From Tetrastigma voinierianum (Eukaryota; Streptophyta; Magnoliopsida; Vitales; Vitaceae): a DNA stretch of 64,000 bases. The stretch's first letter is position 1; the number at the start of each line of letters is the position of its first letter. Shown piece after piece: positions 20,112-31,347 of this stretch. The stretch is taken from assembly GCA_016808115.1 (NCBI GenBank), contig JAEQBH010003867.1, positions 310,001-374,000 of the forward strand. Direction: 5' to 3'. Below the pieces are notes generated by a model. It saw nothing but the letters and a program-made list of their open reading frames with translations, made no database searches and had not been told where the DNA came from. A program made the position numbers and the translations under genes.

Positions 20112-22325
20112 TGTTAAGACCAAACTAGAGTACAAATTTCGCAACTATTACTAAAGGAAGATATCTAACTCGGCAATGTTCAAAACTTGTTGACCAATTT
20201 TCATTACCTGCTACTAAAGACTAAACTAAAGTCCCAAGAATAAACTTAAAAACTTGTTGAGACCAAATGATGTATATATAAAAAATATGGCTAAGGGAGT
20301 GAATGTAGTAAATACTCAAAAACTGATTAGAAACAAAAGTAAGTGTACTCAAAAATTGAAATGAAAAGTATTACCAACACTCAACCCCTTTCCGTAAGTG
20401 CACGGGTCATACAAGTAATAAAGTGGACTCTAAAAGTCCGGATATCGTATCCATGAGGATTGGAGGTTTTCTCTAATTGGAATTTGATCACCCCAATTAC
20501 AAGGGCTCTTTACTATTTAGGCGACCAAATAGGATGTGGAATAAAATCAATTTAATTAAAATAAAATTTGATTTAAAACTAATCCTAAAATCTACCAAAT
20601 AAAAACCTATTTAATTCTAAAAGGTATGAAGAGAGGCACTAGGGATGGGGATAGTTATTTACAAAACAGTTTGTCTTTCCTTGAAAGCACAACATTTGTG
20701 AGTTGAATGTTGGATTTGTCCAAGAGCAATGTAGTATAGCTTGATTTATATATACTTATACATTTGTTACTGTAGATCCATGTTTCTTTCGTAGACATGA
20801 ATCTAATTAGTTACTGTATAATCTTGACCCTCTTAAGATTCGATTGCTTTTCTTTTCCAATACTTCACAACCATTTAGGGACTCAAGAGAATTCTTCGTT
20901 CCTATGGATTATGCAAGCCTTCTCCAATCTAATTGGTATCTCGTCTCGTTAAATCTAATAAAATTTTCTATCTCCTTGATTAGATCATTGCTAACACGTA
21001 ACAAGATCATTCTATCAATTTAGAGGAGATATCTAAACATTAAACCGATACATCATCTAATTAACTTACACCATGAGTAAAATTAGTTGATTCATCAAAG
21101 TAATCTTTAGAGTTCATTAGTTCCATAATATTAATTAATGATAAACTAAGTTACCTTCTACTTCGAATCTTCATCTCTGTGGCTACTCTGGGAGGGCTTC
21201 AAAATCAGTAAAGATAGGTCCTTGGGTATAAGATACTAATATTCCAAAAACAACTAATTATATAAACAAGACTAACACTATATAAATTAGTCTCAAACTA
21301 ACAAAAATAACCGAGAATCTACAACTTGAATAAACAATAATTAATCCCCACCCCTAGAGGGTGTTTAATGTTCCATTACTGGATTCCAATCATCACCAAT
21401 CAAATAAAAAGAAAGAACATGAAGAAAGAAATAAAGAGACAAGGAGTGAGAGAAAAATCTGCATTTTAGTTTCACCTGCTTGAACAAAGAATGAAATCGA
21501 ATCTCGTTTATATAGCACCTAAATCTCTTCAATAGAAATAAAATTTACTCTGAAACCACTTAAAATTCATTAAAATCAAATCTACAAAAACTAAGAAAAA
21601 TATAGCTTTAGAGAGAGAAACCCCATGAGAGGTGTTCTCTCACCTCCCCGTTGCCTAAAAACCTAAAAACGAGTATTTATAGTCCTAAGGTGAATGGCTT
21701 GAAAACAATCTTTAAAATATCAGTTGCCAGCTTTCTGCTTAAAAAAGGCCCATCGTTTTGTCTTAAGCTTTGTCACGATAAAATCTAGATTTTTCGCGAC
21801 AGAGTTTGTTGCTAACTCTGTTGCGACAAAACCTGGGTTTGTCGCGATAGTTTGTTGTTATCTCTCGCATGATAAAACCTGATCAGGTGACAGAGTTTTT
21901 GTTAAGTTGACTCCTATCCCGATCGTGAAGTTTTGTTGCTAACTCGTCGCGATGTATCCATTACCGCTTGTTTTCTGGGCGACTTGTCATTTACATAACT
22001 TCTTTGTTTTAACTCGGATTTGGGCGTGTGAGGTGTCGTTGGAAATATCTTTGAATGTAGAATGTAACCATGGGTAGAGTTGAGCCATTTGATTCTCCAG
22101 ATGATACATAAAAATTGATCTTCTCAATGACGCATTGTGAGACATCTGCTTAACTCTCTTTTTTTAAACATTTTGCATATTTTCTTACTAAATCATTAGC
22201 TTTCCATCAAAAATCTTGCAAAACCAAATTTAGAGAAAAATTTATGAGTTTTACATGAATATCGATATAAAATGCTCAAATAGCTAGAAATGAATCAAAA
22301 ACATAGATGAGTTTTATACTCATCA
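20112..22325 (-). repeat. Athila/Tat element 1, 5' LTR
   Basis: 2214 bp partner of 15871-18264. On the minus strand it starts TGATGAGTATAAAACTCATC and ends CTTAACA. The LTRs share long stretches ('AAGGGCTCTT', 'ACCCCTAGAGGGTGTTTAAT', 'CGAGTATTTATAGTCCTA') but differ by many small changes. Confidence 0.82.
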
Positions 22326-22386
22326 CACATGCATGTGTTTCAGGTGTGTAGTGTGGACTTTGACGAAATTCTTTATGTGGGAAGAA
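22326..22386 (+). promoter_or_regulatory. Gypsy-A 3' UTR rest and polypurine tract
   Basis: 'GACGAAATTCTTTATGTGGG' followed by AAGAA precedes the LTR start TGGAACC. Gypsy-B has the equivalent 'GACGAAACTTTTTAAAGAGG' then GAGGGAA before TGTAAAACCC on the minus strand (41783-41812). The tract primes plus-strand DNA synthesis. The alignment identifies 22387 as the LTR start. Confidence 0.75.
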
Positions 22387-22930
22387 TGGAACCTTGAAAA
22401 TTTAGAAATTTTCAAAATGGCAAAAAAATCGATAATAATAATAATAAATTGCCAAGCAATTGTTCAAGGAAGTTTCAGAAAATTAACTAGATCTCTATAC
22501 CTAACATCAAGGTCGTTAAATTCTTCTCACTAAATCTATGACTTAGAAAAGTTTCGCTGAATTCCCAAGATGAATGGAATTTTTTAATGAAGCCTCATAT
22601 GGTGAGTCGCCATTGACTCCAGTGATGAGATTTTTACAAAAATATCGAAAAGTCGTGAAATGGTTGAAAATTAATTTACTAAAATAAACTGAATCAAAAG
22701 AAGAATATTTCTCGGCAAAAGCGCACTGAATGAGGTGTGATGGACACATGGCGCAATGTGGGCCATGTATCTAAACTTAAGGATTAAATAAGGATAAGAA
22801 CAACAAACAAAAAAAATAAAGAAAAAGAAAGAAAAAGGAGAAGGAGACATGTGGCTCGAGAAGAGAAAAGGAAAACAAATAAAGAAGGAAAAGAAAGAAA
22901 GGAAGGAGGAGGGGAGAACAGACAGAGAGT

Positions 22931-22979
<49 letters not shown>

Positions 22980-24731
22980 GAAAAAAAAGTTTTCCACTTC
23001 TCTCTAAGATCTACCTGAGATCTAGCTGGTTTTCGTCTGAGTAATAAGAAAGCCCATCCACGCACGCAGCCACACGTGTAAAGTACCAAAAATTGGAGCT
23101 TTCACAAACTCTAGAATTACAGTGGAATTTTCCTATTTGGATTATTTTTAGCCTAAAGGTCATTTAATGACATGAGCATTCTTCAGGGCAGAAACGGGTC
23201 ATGTGTTTTAGTTCAAAATTTTTGGGACTTAATATTGGAAATTTTGGATTAGTCTAAAGGGGCCTTACTATGTTGAGATTTGGTTTTTGATCCCGTGACC
23301 GATGTCTGGTTTTGTTGAGTTTTTCTATCACATTAATTTGTTGATGAATGGAACCAAAATGGTTCGACAGCCTGAAGGGACCAAGAGGTGCCCCTATTTA
23401 TGTGGTCCGAGATTCAGCTATTTGTAGCAGACATGAAAACATGTTGTTTGTGTGTAAAAATACGTTAATATATACTTGATTGATGTATTAACATGGAATT
23501 AGGATAATGAAAATTATAGTGTAGAAAATATAATTATTCGAAATTTATCAATGTTTCATGTAGCTCTTATTGTGTATGTAATATTGACATAGCATGAAAT
23601 GGGCATAATTGCATTTCATATGCACTAAGAACATCGCATCGTGGGTCAAGTGTGTGTGTGCATGGTATTGGTTATTCCTCATTCTTGGTGAATGTGTAGT
23701 GAGCTCGGAAATTGGGACAACATCCAAAATTGAAACTCATGGGTGCATAAAATAATAATAATAAATTTCGTGTGTTTGGGTGAAGCAAGATGGGGAGATC
23801 CTCTGTAGAAAGACCCAAATTTATTCTCAATGATATAAGGTAACCAGTGATGAAAGTTCGCGAAAGTGTCGAAAGGCATGCGAAGCCTACGGTGAGACCC
23901 CGGAAATTTGCGACCCAAATAAACACAAGGGATCGATAAATTTAAAATGAAGAGCTGAGTGGGGTTATTCCATCGGGTTAAGCCACTGGGTGTCATCACG
24001 ACTAGTTTTCACACTTGGCATTTGCATGTGTGAGGGAGTCGGTTATGACTCGAGTTTTGAGCATGAGGAGCCTCATCTCATGCATGACATGAAATATTCC
24101 ATATAGAATTGCATTTTCTAAATGGAATGTGGTTAGATGTATGTTTGTCATTGCATGTGCATTTAGGCGGGAAGTATCCCTTGTAGAAGATTTTACTCGG
24201 CCATTAGTTTCACTCATTGTGATCCTTTTCAGTAATAGGTGTATGTGAGATCTGCGCCTCGGCAGCTGATTATGAATATACGATGTGCAGGTTTGATATC
24301 ATTGTGTGTGAGCTAGGGCAAAAGAATTGTAATTAAATTTTGGGACTATTGTCTAAATAGTCTTGGGTATAATAAGTGGTAAGAGTATTTAGATCTTAAT
24401 TCTTATGAACTGTATTTAAGTGTTTTATTCTCATATTTTTAGAATTAAATAGAATGAATGGGTCCCTATTAAAGTGTATGTATATTGGGGATATAGATAA
24501 ATGTGACCAGGTGATCAATACTACTGCTCGTAATCTTTGATAGGTTATGATTATACCAAGTTATACGTTGTATGTCGGGTAGAGCCCTCGAACAAATGAG
24601 ACTTTGCCCGATTTTTGAGAAAATATGGATCCCAATAAATGGGACACAGCCATGTAGATTAGTCACCCGGAAAATAACATGTGGACTTATGTTGATTCGT
24701 TGTCAACGGATCCCTGATTTGGGGTGTCGCA
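22387..24731 (+). repeat. Gypsy-A 3' LTR
   Basis: 2345 bp. After the start at 22387 come 'GACACATGGCGCAATG' (about 22742), a TATA-like 'GGATTAAATAAGGA', a purine-rich leader with a GA microsatellite and a long U5. It ends ...GGGGTGTCGCA at 24731. The inverted Gypsy-B LTR has the same plan, with TATAAATAAGGG near 41530 and a pyrimidine-rich plus strand. Confidence 0.8.
22936..22974. repeat. (GA)n microsatellite
   Basis: About 19 uninterrupted GA units within the purine-rich leader of the Gypsy-A 3' LTR. Confidence 0.95.
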
Positions 24732-24945
24732 GTATCTTTCTCTAGGAACACTAGGAGTACTTCGCTCCAAGCACATTGATGTGAAGTTCCTTTTTGTTAA
24801 AAGGAAGTTGCAGAGTCCCTCATTTTAGTTAAGCACACGCCTATGATTAGCATGTTAAGTGACGAATTTAATAAAAAGGCTTAAATTTATTTGTAGGTTT
24901 CAAGAACACGTCACCCACATGAGATTGTTAGGAGCCTAGACTCTT
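24732..24945 (+). pseudogene. Copia-1 RNase H C-terminus
   Basis: The reading begins 'VSFSRNTRST', shifts frame, then gives 'RSKHIDVKFLFVKRKLQSP' with a stop, and later 'FQEHVTHMRLLGA' across frames. This is the typical end of plant copia pol. It has the same strand as 1-1931 and starts exactly at the Gypsy-A LTR end, so it is taken as the other half of Copia-1. It has two stops and frameshifts. Confidence 0.82.
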
Positions 24946-26251
24946 TGTTTTAGTGTGAGTTTTGCCTTTCCATGTATTTTGTAAGGAAAGCTCATGTTTT
25001 TCATTATTACATGCACATTTTGACATTTGTCATTATTTTATGATTTTGTATCATTTTGACTAGATGAATGACAAAATTATGTTTTTTCTATTGAATCAAT
25101 ATTCTTGTCATCAGAATCCTTCAGATTAAGAATACTTACCATGTACTTATTTATGCATCCCTTTGTATTAATTGTACATGATTGATTATGGTTATATAAG
25201 TCTTTTGTGGAAGCATTTGAGTTATGATTTTGATTAATAGCGCCTGATTATGTATAATTTATATATCCTCTCAGTAGGTTAGTTATATATGATTGGTTAT
25301 AGCTATATAAATCTATTGAGAAATAATTTGAGTTAATATGATTGTACCGCCCGCTGAAGAATGTTAGATTAGCCTTATTACCAGGACTAAGATAACTTGA
25401 AATAATTTAATGGTATAATTGTGCATGCTAATTATGGTCATTTACGGATGGTTTAATATTAACTAACTATGAGTTCATGATTTCATTTTCTCTTTTGCTT
25501 TTGGCAGGTTCATTGATCAAAGCTCAATACCACTAAGGCTTCATATATAAGAACAACCCTGTAATTTTATGCTGGCTCTTGAGGTAACACATTTAGGGAG
25601 AAGGAAAGATTCATCTTCAACCTTAGTTATTTTTCTCTTTAACCAATAATTCTGGATCTATGTTAGGTATGTTTTTCTACTAGTACGAATTGATATGCTT
25701 CTTTGTTCAATAAAGTTACTATTTTATAATGTATTTGTTTTGGCCTTTTGATTATTGATCAATTGTTTTTGGGCTTAATAAATACTCTTAATTTTATAAA
25801 AATATTTTAACATCGAGTCGATCATTTTTGCTATTAACTTGGATATTGCGTCATCTTTTAAAGTTTAGTGACTTTTGATTTCAGTGTTTTACTGGGACAT
25901 TGTTAACTAATTCACAATAAATTTATCTCTTTTAAAAAAAATCAAAACAAAAAAAAAACAAAAAGAATACATACGAGATTTTACATGATTCGTGCAACTA
26001 TCATGATTTTATTGAAAATAGGATTACATATGAGGGTATTTATAATAACCCTCGATATAACTAAATTAAAAAATTATTTTATACCCTAAACATACCACAC
26101 TTGCCCCATTTTACTCTTCATATGTGCCGCATGCCATAATAGATATAATAAAAGTAATCTATGCAAATGATTTTAATCAAGTACCAGATCACGCAACAAA
26201 GGGATGAAAATGGTTGTAAAGGTAATTTTTTTTTTTTAATGATTAAAGGCA
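24946..26251 (+). other. AT-rich DNA, probably Copia-1 3' UTR/LTR
   Basis: No coding signal. A ~110 bp imperfect direct repeat occurs around 25185-25270 and 25285-25370 (shared 'ATGATTG(A/G)TTAT(G/A)G' and 'ATTTGAGTTA'). A poly-A-rich stretch lies at 25933-25966. The sequence follows copia pol directly, so a 3' UTR and LTR are expected, but LTR ends could not be placed because the 5' LTR is outside the window. Confidence 0.5.
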
Positions 26252-26256
26252 AATTC

Positions 26257-26531
26257 TATTATGAACAATATTATGGATGTCCATAAACTCTCCATTAATC
26301 TCGATATTAATAGGTACATTGAATATACATTGATGTATATAGGTTACGAATATATAGGTTACGAATGTGTAGGTTACGAATTTATATACACATTAATGTA
26401 TTCTATAGATAAACCCTATAAATAGGAGCTCGTATGAGCTTCACATACACATGAAGGGAATAAGAAATCTCTCTCTCCTATAAGCCTTTTCCGACATCTT
26501 CTCGCTTCCTTGTTCTTCTATTTTTATAATA
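26257..26531 (+). repeat. Copia-2 5' LTR
   Basis: Shares 'ATGTCCATAAACTC', the A/T-rich 'ATGTAT' repeats and the end 'CTATTTT(T)ATAATA' with 31348-31606. A CCTATAAATAGGAG TATA box sits at 26417-26430. Three copies of 'ATAGGTTACGAAT' or a close variant lie at 26338-26380 and are absent from the 3' LTR. Confidence 0.87.
26417..26430 (+). promoter_or_regulatory. Copia-2 TATA box
   Basis: CCTATAAATAGGAG lies about 100 bp before the LTR end, a typical plant retrotransposon core promoter. Confidence 0.7.
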
Positions 26532-26546
26532 CGTTATCAGCACGAA
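26532..26546 (+). promoter_or_regulatory. Copia-2 primer-binding site
   Basis: CGTTATCAGCACGAA directly follows the 5' LTR. This TTATCAGCACGA form is common in small plant copia elements and would pair with the primer tRNA. Confidence 0.8.
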
Positions 26547-26781
26547 GCTCTGTTGGATTTTCAAGAAATATATTGAAGGTATATTGCAGGTGTGTTCATA
26601 TGCAACTATCTCTTTTATTTTACAAATATTATCTTATCTAATATTTTTCATATATCATAATAGTATTATTATGTCAATCTTATAAATTGAGTCTAGGGTT
26701 TTGATATCACGGGAAAGAATTTCCTTGTCGCGGATACTAGATGCTGAAATCCATCTAGATGCAAACGGTCTTGGAACATAA

Positions 26782-27545
26782 TTAAAGAAAAAGTAACATC
26801 CATTCAAGAAAATCCAAAGCGATACTTGCCACCTTCATGAAGGATTGAAAGCTGAATACCTCACCGTAAAGGATCCACTTGTTCTGTGGAACAGTTTGAA
26901 GGAAAGGTATGAACATCAGAGAACGGTAATTCTCCCAAAAGCTCGCTATGACTGGATGCATTTGAGACTGCAAGATTTTAAATCTGTGAGTGAGTATAAC
27001 TCAGCAATATTTAGAATCAGTTCTCAATTACAGTTATGTGGAGAAAAAATTACTGATGAGGATATGTTGGAGAAAACATTCTCCACTTTTCATGCATCCA
27101 ATGTGTTTCTCGCAAACAGCGAATATCGTGGAAAAGGCTTTAGGAAATATTCATGATTTAAGGTCTTCAAATAACAAAACAATGAGTTTTGATGAAAATC
27201 ATGAGGCTCGCCCAATCGTTCGGGCCCATTCCTCGGCGGAATGGCGTAAAGAGACACCCTTTATAATGGACAAAGTCGAGGCCGCGGTCATGGCTGGTCA
27301 TACCATAGCTCCGGGGTCATGGCCGGGGTGGACGAGGACGGTCGCAATAGTTACCACGATCGCAACCCAAGAATGTGTCGTATCAAAAGGGGAGAATATT
27401 GAAAAGCGACAACAAAAAGTGGTGAAATGTAAATGGTGACAAATTTATGCTATCGCCGGGCGCATGAAAGGCCATCGTCACGTATATGTCAGACACCAAA
27501 CATTTGGTTGATCTCTACCAAGAATCACTCGAAAAAGAAAGATAA
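26782..27545 (+). pseudogene. Copia-2 gag
   Basis: Capsid/nucleocapsid precursor. From 26845 an open frame reads 'LVLWNSLKERYEHQRTVILP', 'ARYDWMHLRLQDFKSVSEYN', 'RISSQLQLCGEKITDEDMLE', which is the plant copia gag (UBN2) domain. The frame then slips, and near 27240-27390 an Arg/Gly-rich region is scattered over frames. A zinc-knuckle region is expected near 27450-27490, where only 'GRMKGHRH' can be read and the Cys residues are lost. Next comes 'HLVDLYQESLEK'. Nearest in-frame features support an original start a little upstream of 26782, near the primer site. Confidence 0.85.
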
Positions 27546-27814
27546 AAAGCGGTAGAGACAAATTTTGTTTCTGATGAGAGTGTTGATACCACACCTTAGC
27601 TGGGATATGGACTGCATCTGATGTTAGCCGATTTTTGCACCAAAATAGTTTAATATCGAAAGAATTTGTTTGGTGATGAAAATCTCCAAAAATAAAATAT
27701 TTCCCGTTTATATTTATGTATTTGGGTCTACTGTTATGTAAGTCAGTCGTATCATCAATAATGAAAGTTGTTTTATTGTGTAAGTTATTTGTTATTTTCT
27801 TATTATATATCTTG

Positions 27815-28140
27815 TTTCAGAAGAATATGGAAACTCATCCGTGATCCTCAATCGATGACAATGATATGTGTCTCGCAGATAGTGCATCAACGCATACTAT
27901 ACTTTTCCTTTTTAATAATGCAAGGATCAGATGTGAATACAATATCGTAGTGCAAAATTGATCGAGGGCTCCTGAAGAGCTAAGAGACAGTTACCCTGAG
28001 GAACAAAAAATTCATAGCTGATGATGAATATATTTTATAAAGTCTCAAAGAAATTTATTGAGTTTTAAAGATATTCGACTAAATGGATATCATATTGAGA
28101 TCACTTAATGAAGACAACACTGGTACGAGTAGCCACTAAC
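27815..28140 (+). pseudogene. Copia-2 protease
   Basis: Aspartic protease of the pol precursor. The active-site region reads 'CLADSASTHTIL' (27870-27905), where the family has D-S-[AG]-[TS]-T-H. It continues across frameshifts with 'MQGSDVNTIS' and 'SLKEIYWVLKIF'-like debris matching the usual 'LLSFKDIRLNGYHIET' near 28050-28095 in another frame. It is broken by several stops. Confidence 0.75.
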
Positions 28141-28249
28141 GCGGTTCGGTAAGAAAATATATTGGAAAATTACCCGTTTTTTCCTTTGGTTCGTATTTCA
28201 CACAACATAAGCACAATTGAGGCATATGCTATAGTAAACCGTGGTTTAA

Positions 28250-29319
28250 CATGAAAATAATTTTATTGTTTGGCATGACCGATTGGGACATCCTGGGTTT
28301 ATAATGATGCGGAGAATCATTAAAAATTCAAGTGGGTGATTCACCTAAAATCAAGATTTTTCTGGCCCAAATGAATTTCTTCAGTCACAGGTCGTTTGTT
28401 TCTTGCTGGGAAGTACTATAAGGTCATCAAATTAACAAAAATAAGGGATGTGAACCCTTGCATTTTTGCAAACAGATACAAGGGGATATATGTGGGCCTA
28501 TTCATCCACCATGTGGACCATTTCGATATTTTATGATTCTGATTGATGCATCAATGAGATAGTCACATGTCTGTTTGTTATCAACACGTAACCAAGCATT
28601 TGCTAGATTGCTTGCTCAAATAATTCGGTTACGGGCTCATTTTCCAAATTATCTGATTAAGTCAATTCGTCTTGACAATGCTGGAGAATTTACTTCCCAA
28701 GCTTTTAATGATTATTGTGGTCTATTGAATAACCGCTGAAATTGGTCCCAGTATATGTTCATACTGAAACAAGCCTTTAAGTGAATCATGTATTAAATCG
28801 CTCTAATCGATCGCGCGCCATGACATTAATGAGGACGAAGCTCCTAACTTCGCTGGGTCATGCTATTTGCATGCAAAGACTGACTCAGATATACTAACAA
28901 ATTATCATGAGTTCTCCTTTACAATTGGTTCGCCGAGAACCAACATTTCCCATCTAAGGATTTTTGGGTGTGCGGTATATGTTCCGATTACTCCACCACA
29001 ACGCACTAAAATGGGTCCCCAAAGAAGATTGGGAATATATGTTGGATATGAATCTCCATCGATAATCAAATATTTAGAGACATCAACTGGAGATTTATTT
29101 ACGGCTCGTTTTGCTGATTGTCATTTTGATGAATCAAATTTTCCAACTTTAAAGAAAGAAAATAAACAGTTGGAAAAAGTTATTAGTTGGAATCAATTGT
29201 CGTTGTCTCATCTTGACCCTCGCACAAAGGAATGTGAACTAGCAGTTCAAAAGATTATTCATTTGCAAAATTTAGCAAATCAATTGCCAGATGCATTTAC
29301 TTCAACTGGCAGAGAGTAA
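28250..29319 (+). pseudogene. Copia-2 integrase
   Basis: The pre-integrase zinc region appears near 28265-28330 as 'WHDRLGHPGFIMMRRI' (across a frame change). The core reads 'GDICGPIHPPCGPFRYFMIL' (first Asp) near 28475-28550, and near 28660-28720 'IRLDNAGEFTSQAFNDYC' (second Asp), followed by stops where the Glu motif is expected. From 28867 to 29319 the C-terminal part is open: 'HLRIFGCAVYVPITPPQRTK', 'GPQRRLGIYVGYESPSIIKY', 'FADCHFDESNFPTL'. It is the DNA-inserting enzyme of the element, inactivated by stops in the core. Confidence 0.88.
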
Positions 29320-29701
29320 CTATATTCATACCACCGCTAATGCTCCAGCTAGAATTGATGCGTCCCCGTAGACAACTGCTGCTAATGAACTCAAAGCATT
29401 AGTGAAACGTGGTCGACCGCTGGTTCCAAAGAGCATAAAACTAATGGAAAAGAAAAGGATCAAAGGATCAAGTTGGTGAATTGATGGCTCTAGAAGAGTC
29501 CCCAGCCAGAATTCCAAGAAATTCAAAGGGCCTAAAACTTGGGTGACAATCAGAGATCTCGACAAACTATGTCACAACCGGCTAAAGGTGGAATCTAATA
29601 AAATCGACGCCGATGATATATTTGCCTATAATGTGGCACTCAAAATTGTTAATGACAGCTGAGGGGACTGACAAAGTCCGCTGAGGGAATGTACGCGAGA
29701 G

Positions 29702-30560
29702 ATGGCCAAATGGAAAGATGCAATTAGCACTAATTCTTTCAAAACACGGTTGGGTCCTATTGTACTTACACCTGATGGTGTCAAACCTGTAGGATACAAA
29801 TGGGTATTTGTGCGAAAACGAGACTTGACAAATAAAGTTATCAGATATAAGGCGCGATTAGTCGCACAAGGATTCTCTCAAAGACCTGGCATTGATTATG
29901 AAGAGACATATTCCCCTATAGTGGATGCAACTACTTTTCGATATTTAATTAGCCTGGCAATACATGAAAAACTTGGTATGTGTTTAATGACGAAGCTACG
30001 GCTTATTTATATGGACCACTTGACTGTGACATTTACATGAAAATCCCGTAAGGATTAAAATTGCCCGGCAACACATAATTCAAAGTCCTCAGAATCCTTA
30101 CTCGATAAAATTATGTATCTCTATATGGGTTGAAACAATCGACGATGTGGTATAATCATTTAGTGAATATTTTATTGCGAAAAAGGTATAAGAATGATCC
30201 CCGCTTCATGTGTATTTATTAGAAGATCTGGATCCAGTTTTATAATTGCGCTATGTTGATGACCAATATTATTGGAACTACGAACAGCTTCAAGAGTCAT
30301 CTTAAAGAAAGAATTGGAGGATGAAAATTCAAAACAAAATCTCTGCCTTGGTTTGCGTGATTGAACACTTAGAGAATGGAATTTTTGTTCATCAATCGCC
30401 TTATATATCAAAGGTGTTAAATCGATTTTATATGGATAATGCCCATTCATTATATATTCCAATGGTCATGTCATTAGATGTGAATAAAGATCCTTTCCAA
30501 CCTAGGATGGATGATGAAGAAACTTATCGTCCCGAAGACTATATCTTAGCTATCGAGCAC
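29702..30560 (+). pseudogene. Copia-2 reverse transcriptase
   Basis: 29702-30040 is open: 'WKDAISTNSFKTRLGPIVL', 'GYKWVFVRKRDLTNKVIRYK', 'ARLVAQGFSQRPGIDYEETY'. The frame then breaks in the 'DVVTAYLYG' region, although 'AYLYGPLD' debris is visible at 29998-30020. The catalytic box near 30250-30265 keeps 'LYVDD' but is followed by 'QYYW' instead of 'IIIG'-like residues. 30321-30560 gives the thumb end 'GIFVHQSPYISKVLNRFYMD'. Five or more disruptions. Confidence 0.88.
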
Positions 30561-31190
30561 TAATGTATCTTTGCAAGTCATACATGACCCGATATATCAT
30601 TTTCTCAGAAATTTATTAAGAAGATATAGTTCTTTGGCCCGGGGTTGCTTTCATCGAAATTGAGTTAAACATATATCGGCGGTGATTTTCGCGCACAACT
30701 TGAGATGCTGGGCCTATATTATCCCAATGTACCAAAGTGTAATTAATTGGTTATGCGATAAAGTGGATATATGTCCGAATCTCATAATGCTCGATCATAA
30801 ACCCAAGTATTTGTTCACATAGGATACAAACATTTCGCTTACGTTTCTACGAAAACAATCAATTACCTCCACATCTTCTAATCATGCATCTTAGCAATTC
30901 ATGAAGCAAGTCGGGAATGTTTTTGGTTAAGATCTATAATACACTGTATTCAGGCCATGGGTTTATTCTTACAAAGAGGTCCTGACGATTCTCAGAGGAA
31001 GATAATAAGCCGCATGCATCAGCTCAATTAAAAATGGCATTAAAGGGGATAACAAAACATATATCACCAAAATTCTTCACCTACGAGATCTACAAGTTAT
31101 AAGTGATATTAATGTTCAACCAATTCACCAACTCACAATTCCAAATATGATTTATTCACCAAAGTGCTATACCCACGCAACATTCAAAGT
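30561..31190 (+). pseudogene. Copia-2 RNase H, heavily decayed
   Basis: Short in-phase pieces such as 'LMYLCKSYMTRYI' (30563-30600), 'DAGPILSQCTKV', 'HPTRRSYKL'-like residues and 'GHGFILTKRS' fit the copia RNase H by position and pattern only. Stops are frequent. It ends near 'HQSAIPTQHSKW' before the 3' UTR. Confidence 0.6.
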
Positions 31191-31333
31191 GGTTAGTTCA
31201 CACTGGAATGCAAAGTTCCGTAGATTTGAAAGTCGATGTCGGTAATATAAGAGCAATTTTATACTGTACTCTTTTCTTCACTACTATTATCCCAATCATT
31301 TTCCGTATAGTTTTTAATATAAAGATTGCTGAC

Positions 31334-31347
31334 ATCCAAGGGGGGAG
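31334..31347 (+). promoter_or_regulatory. Copia-2 polypurine tract
   Basis: CCAAGGGGGGAG lies directly before the 3' LTR start at 31348, as expected for the plus-strand primer. Confidence 0.85.

Larger units (their letters stand above)
15871..22325 (-). mobile_element. Athila/Tat-type element 1, short internal region
   Basis: Read on the minus strand: 5' LTR 22325-20112, primer site about 20104-20092, internal region of 1.85 kb, polypurine tract, 3' LTR 18264-15871. The flanks are CATAT (15866-15870) and CACAT (22326-22330), a TSD with one change. The surrounding Gypsy-A sequence joins smoothly ('ATTGCATAT' to 'GCATG'), as in Gypsy-B near 41840-41855. Only gag-end and protease remnants remain inside, and RT and integrase are absent, so it is non-autonomous or deleted. 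Confidence 0.83.
1932..24731 (+). mobile_element. Gypsy-A, Ty3/gypsy element with nested insertions
   Basis: A plus-strand gypsy element of probable chromovirus (Tekay/Del-like) type. Parts in order: truncated 5' LTR (1932-2948), unassigned leader/gag space (2949-3626), protease end and RT start (3627-4114), the remaining RT, RNase H, integrase and C-terminal region (13173-15830), purine tract (about 22372-22386) and 3' LTR (22387-24731). Gaps are filled by the TGATTAG cluster (4115-13172) and the Athila/Tat element (15871-22325). The two LTR pieces share the 'CCAAAATTGA' region and end in matching sequence at 2948 and 24731. Gag is not recognisable. Clade assignment is inference. Confidence 0.8.
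1..24945 (+). mobile_element. Copia-1, Ty1/copia element split by Gypsy-A
   Basis: The left part (1-1931) carries integrase and RT. The right part (24732-24945) carries the end of RNase H in the same orientation. Everything between is Gypsy-A with its own insertions. The element runs off the left edge, so its 5' LTR and gag are not visible. About 200-250 codons between the RT and the RNase H tail are missing, as is the first ~1.3 kb of Gypsy-A's 5' LTR, so one deletion across the junction probably removed both. The joining of the halves is inferred from domain order and strand. Confidence 0.75.

Noticed and set aside
22671..23089. Two minus-strand ORFs with Ser-Leu repeats that look like signal peptides
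   Set aside because: They are translations of the GA microsatellite within an LTR leader.
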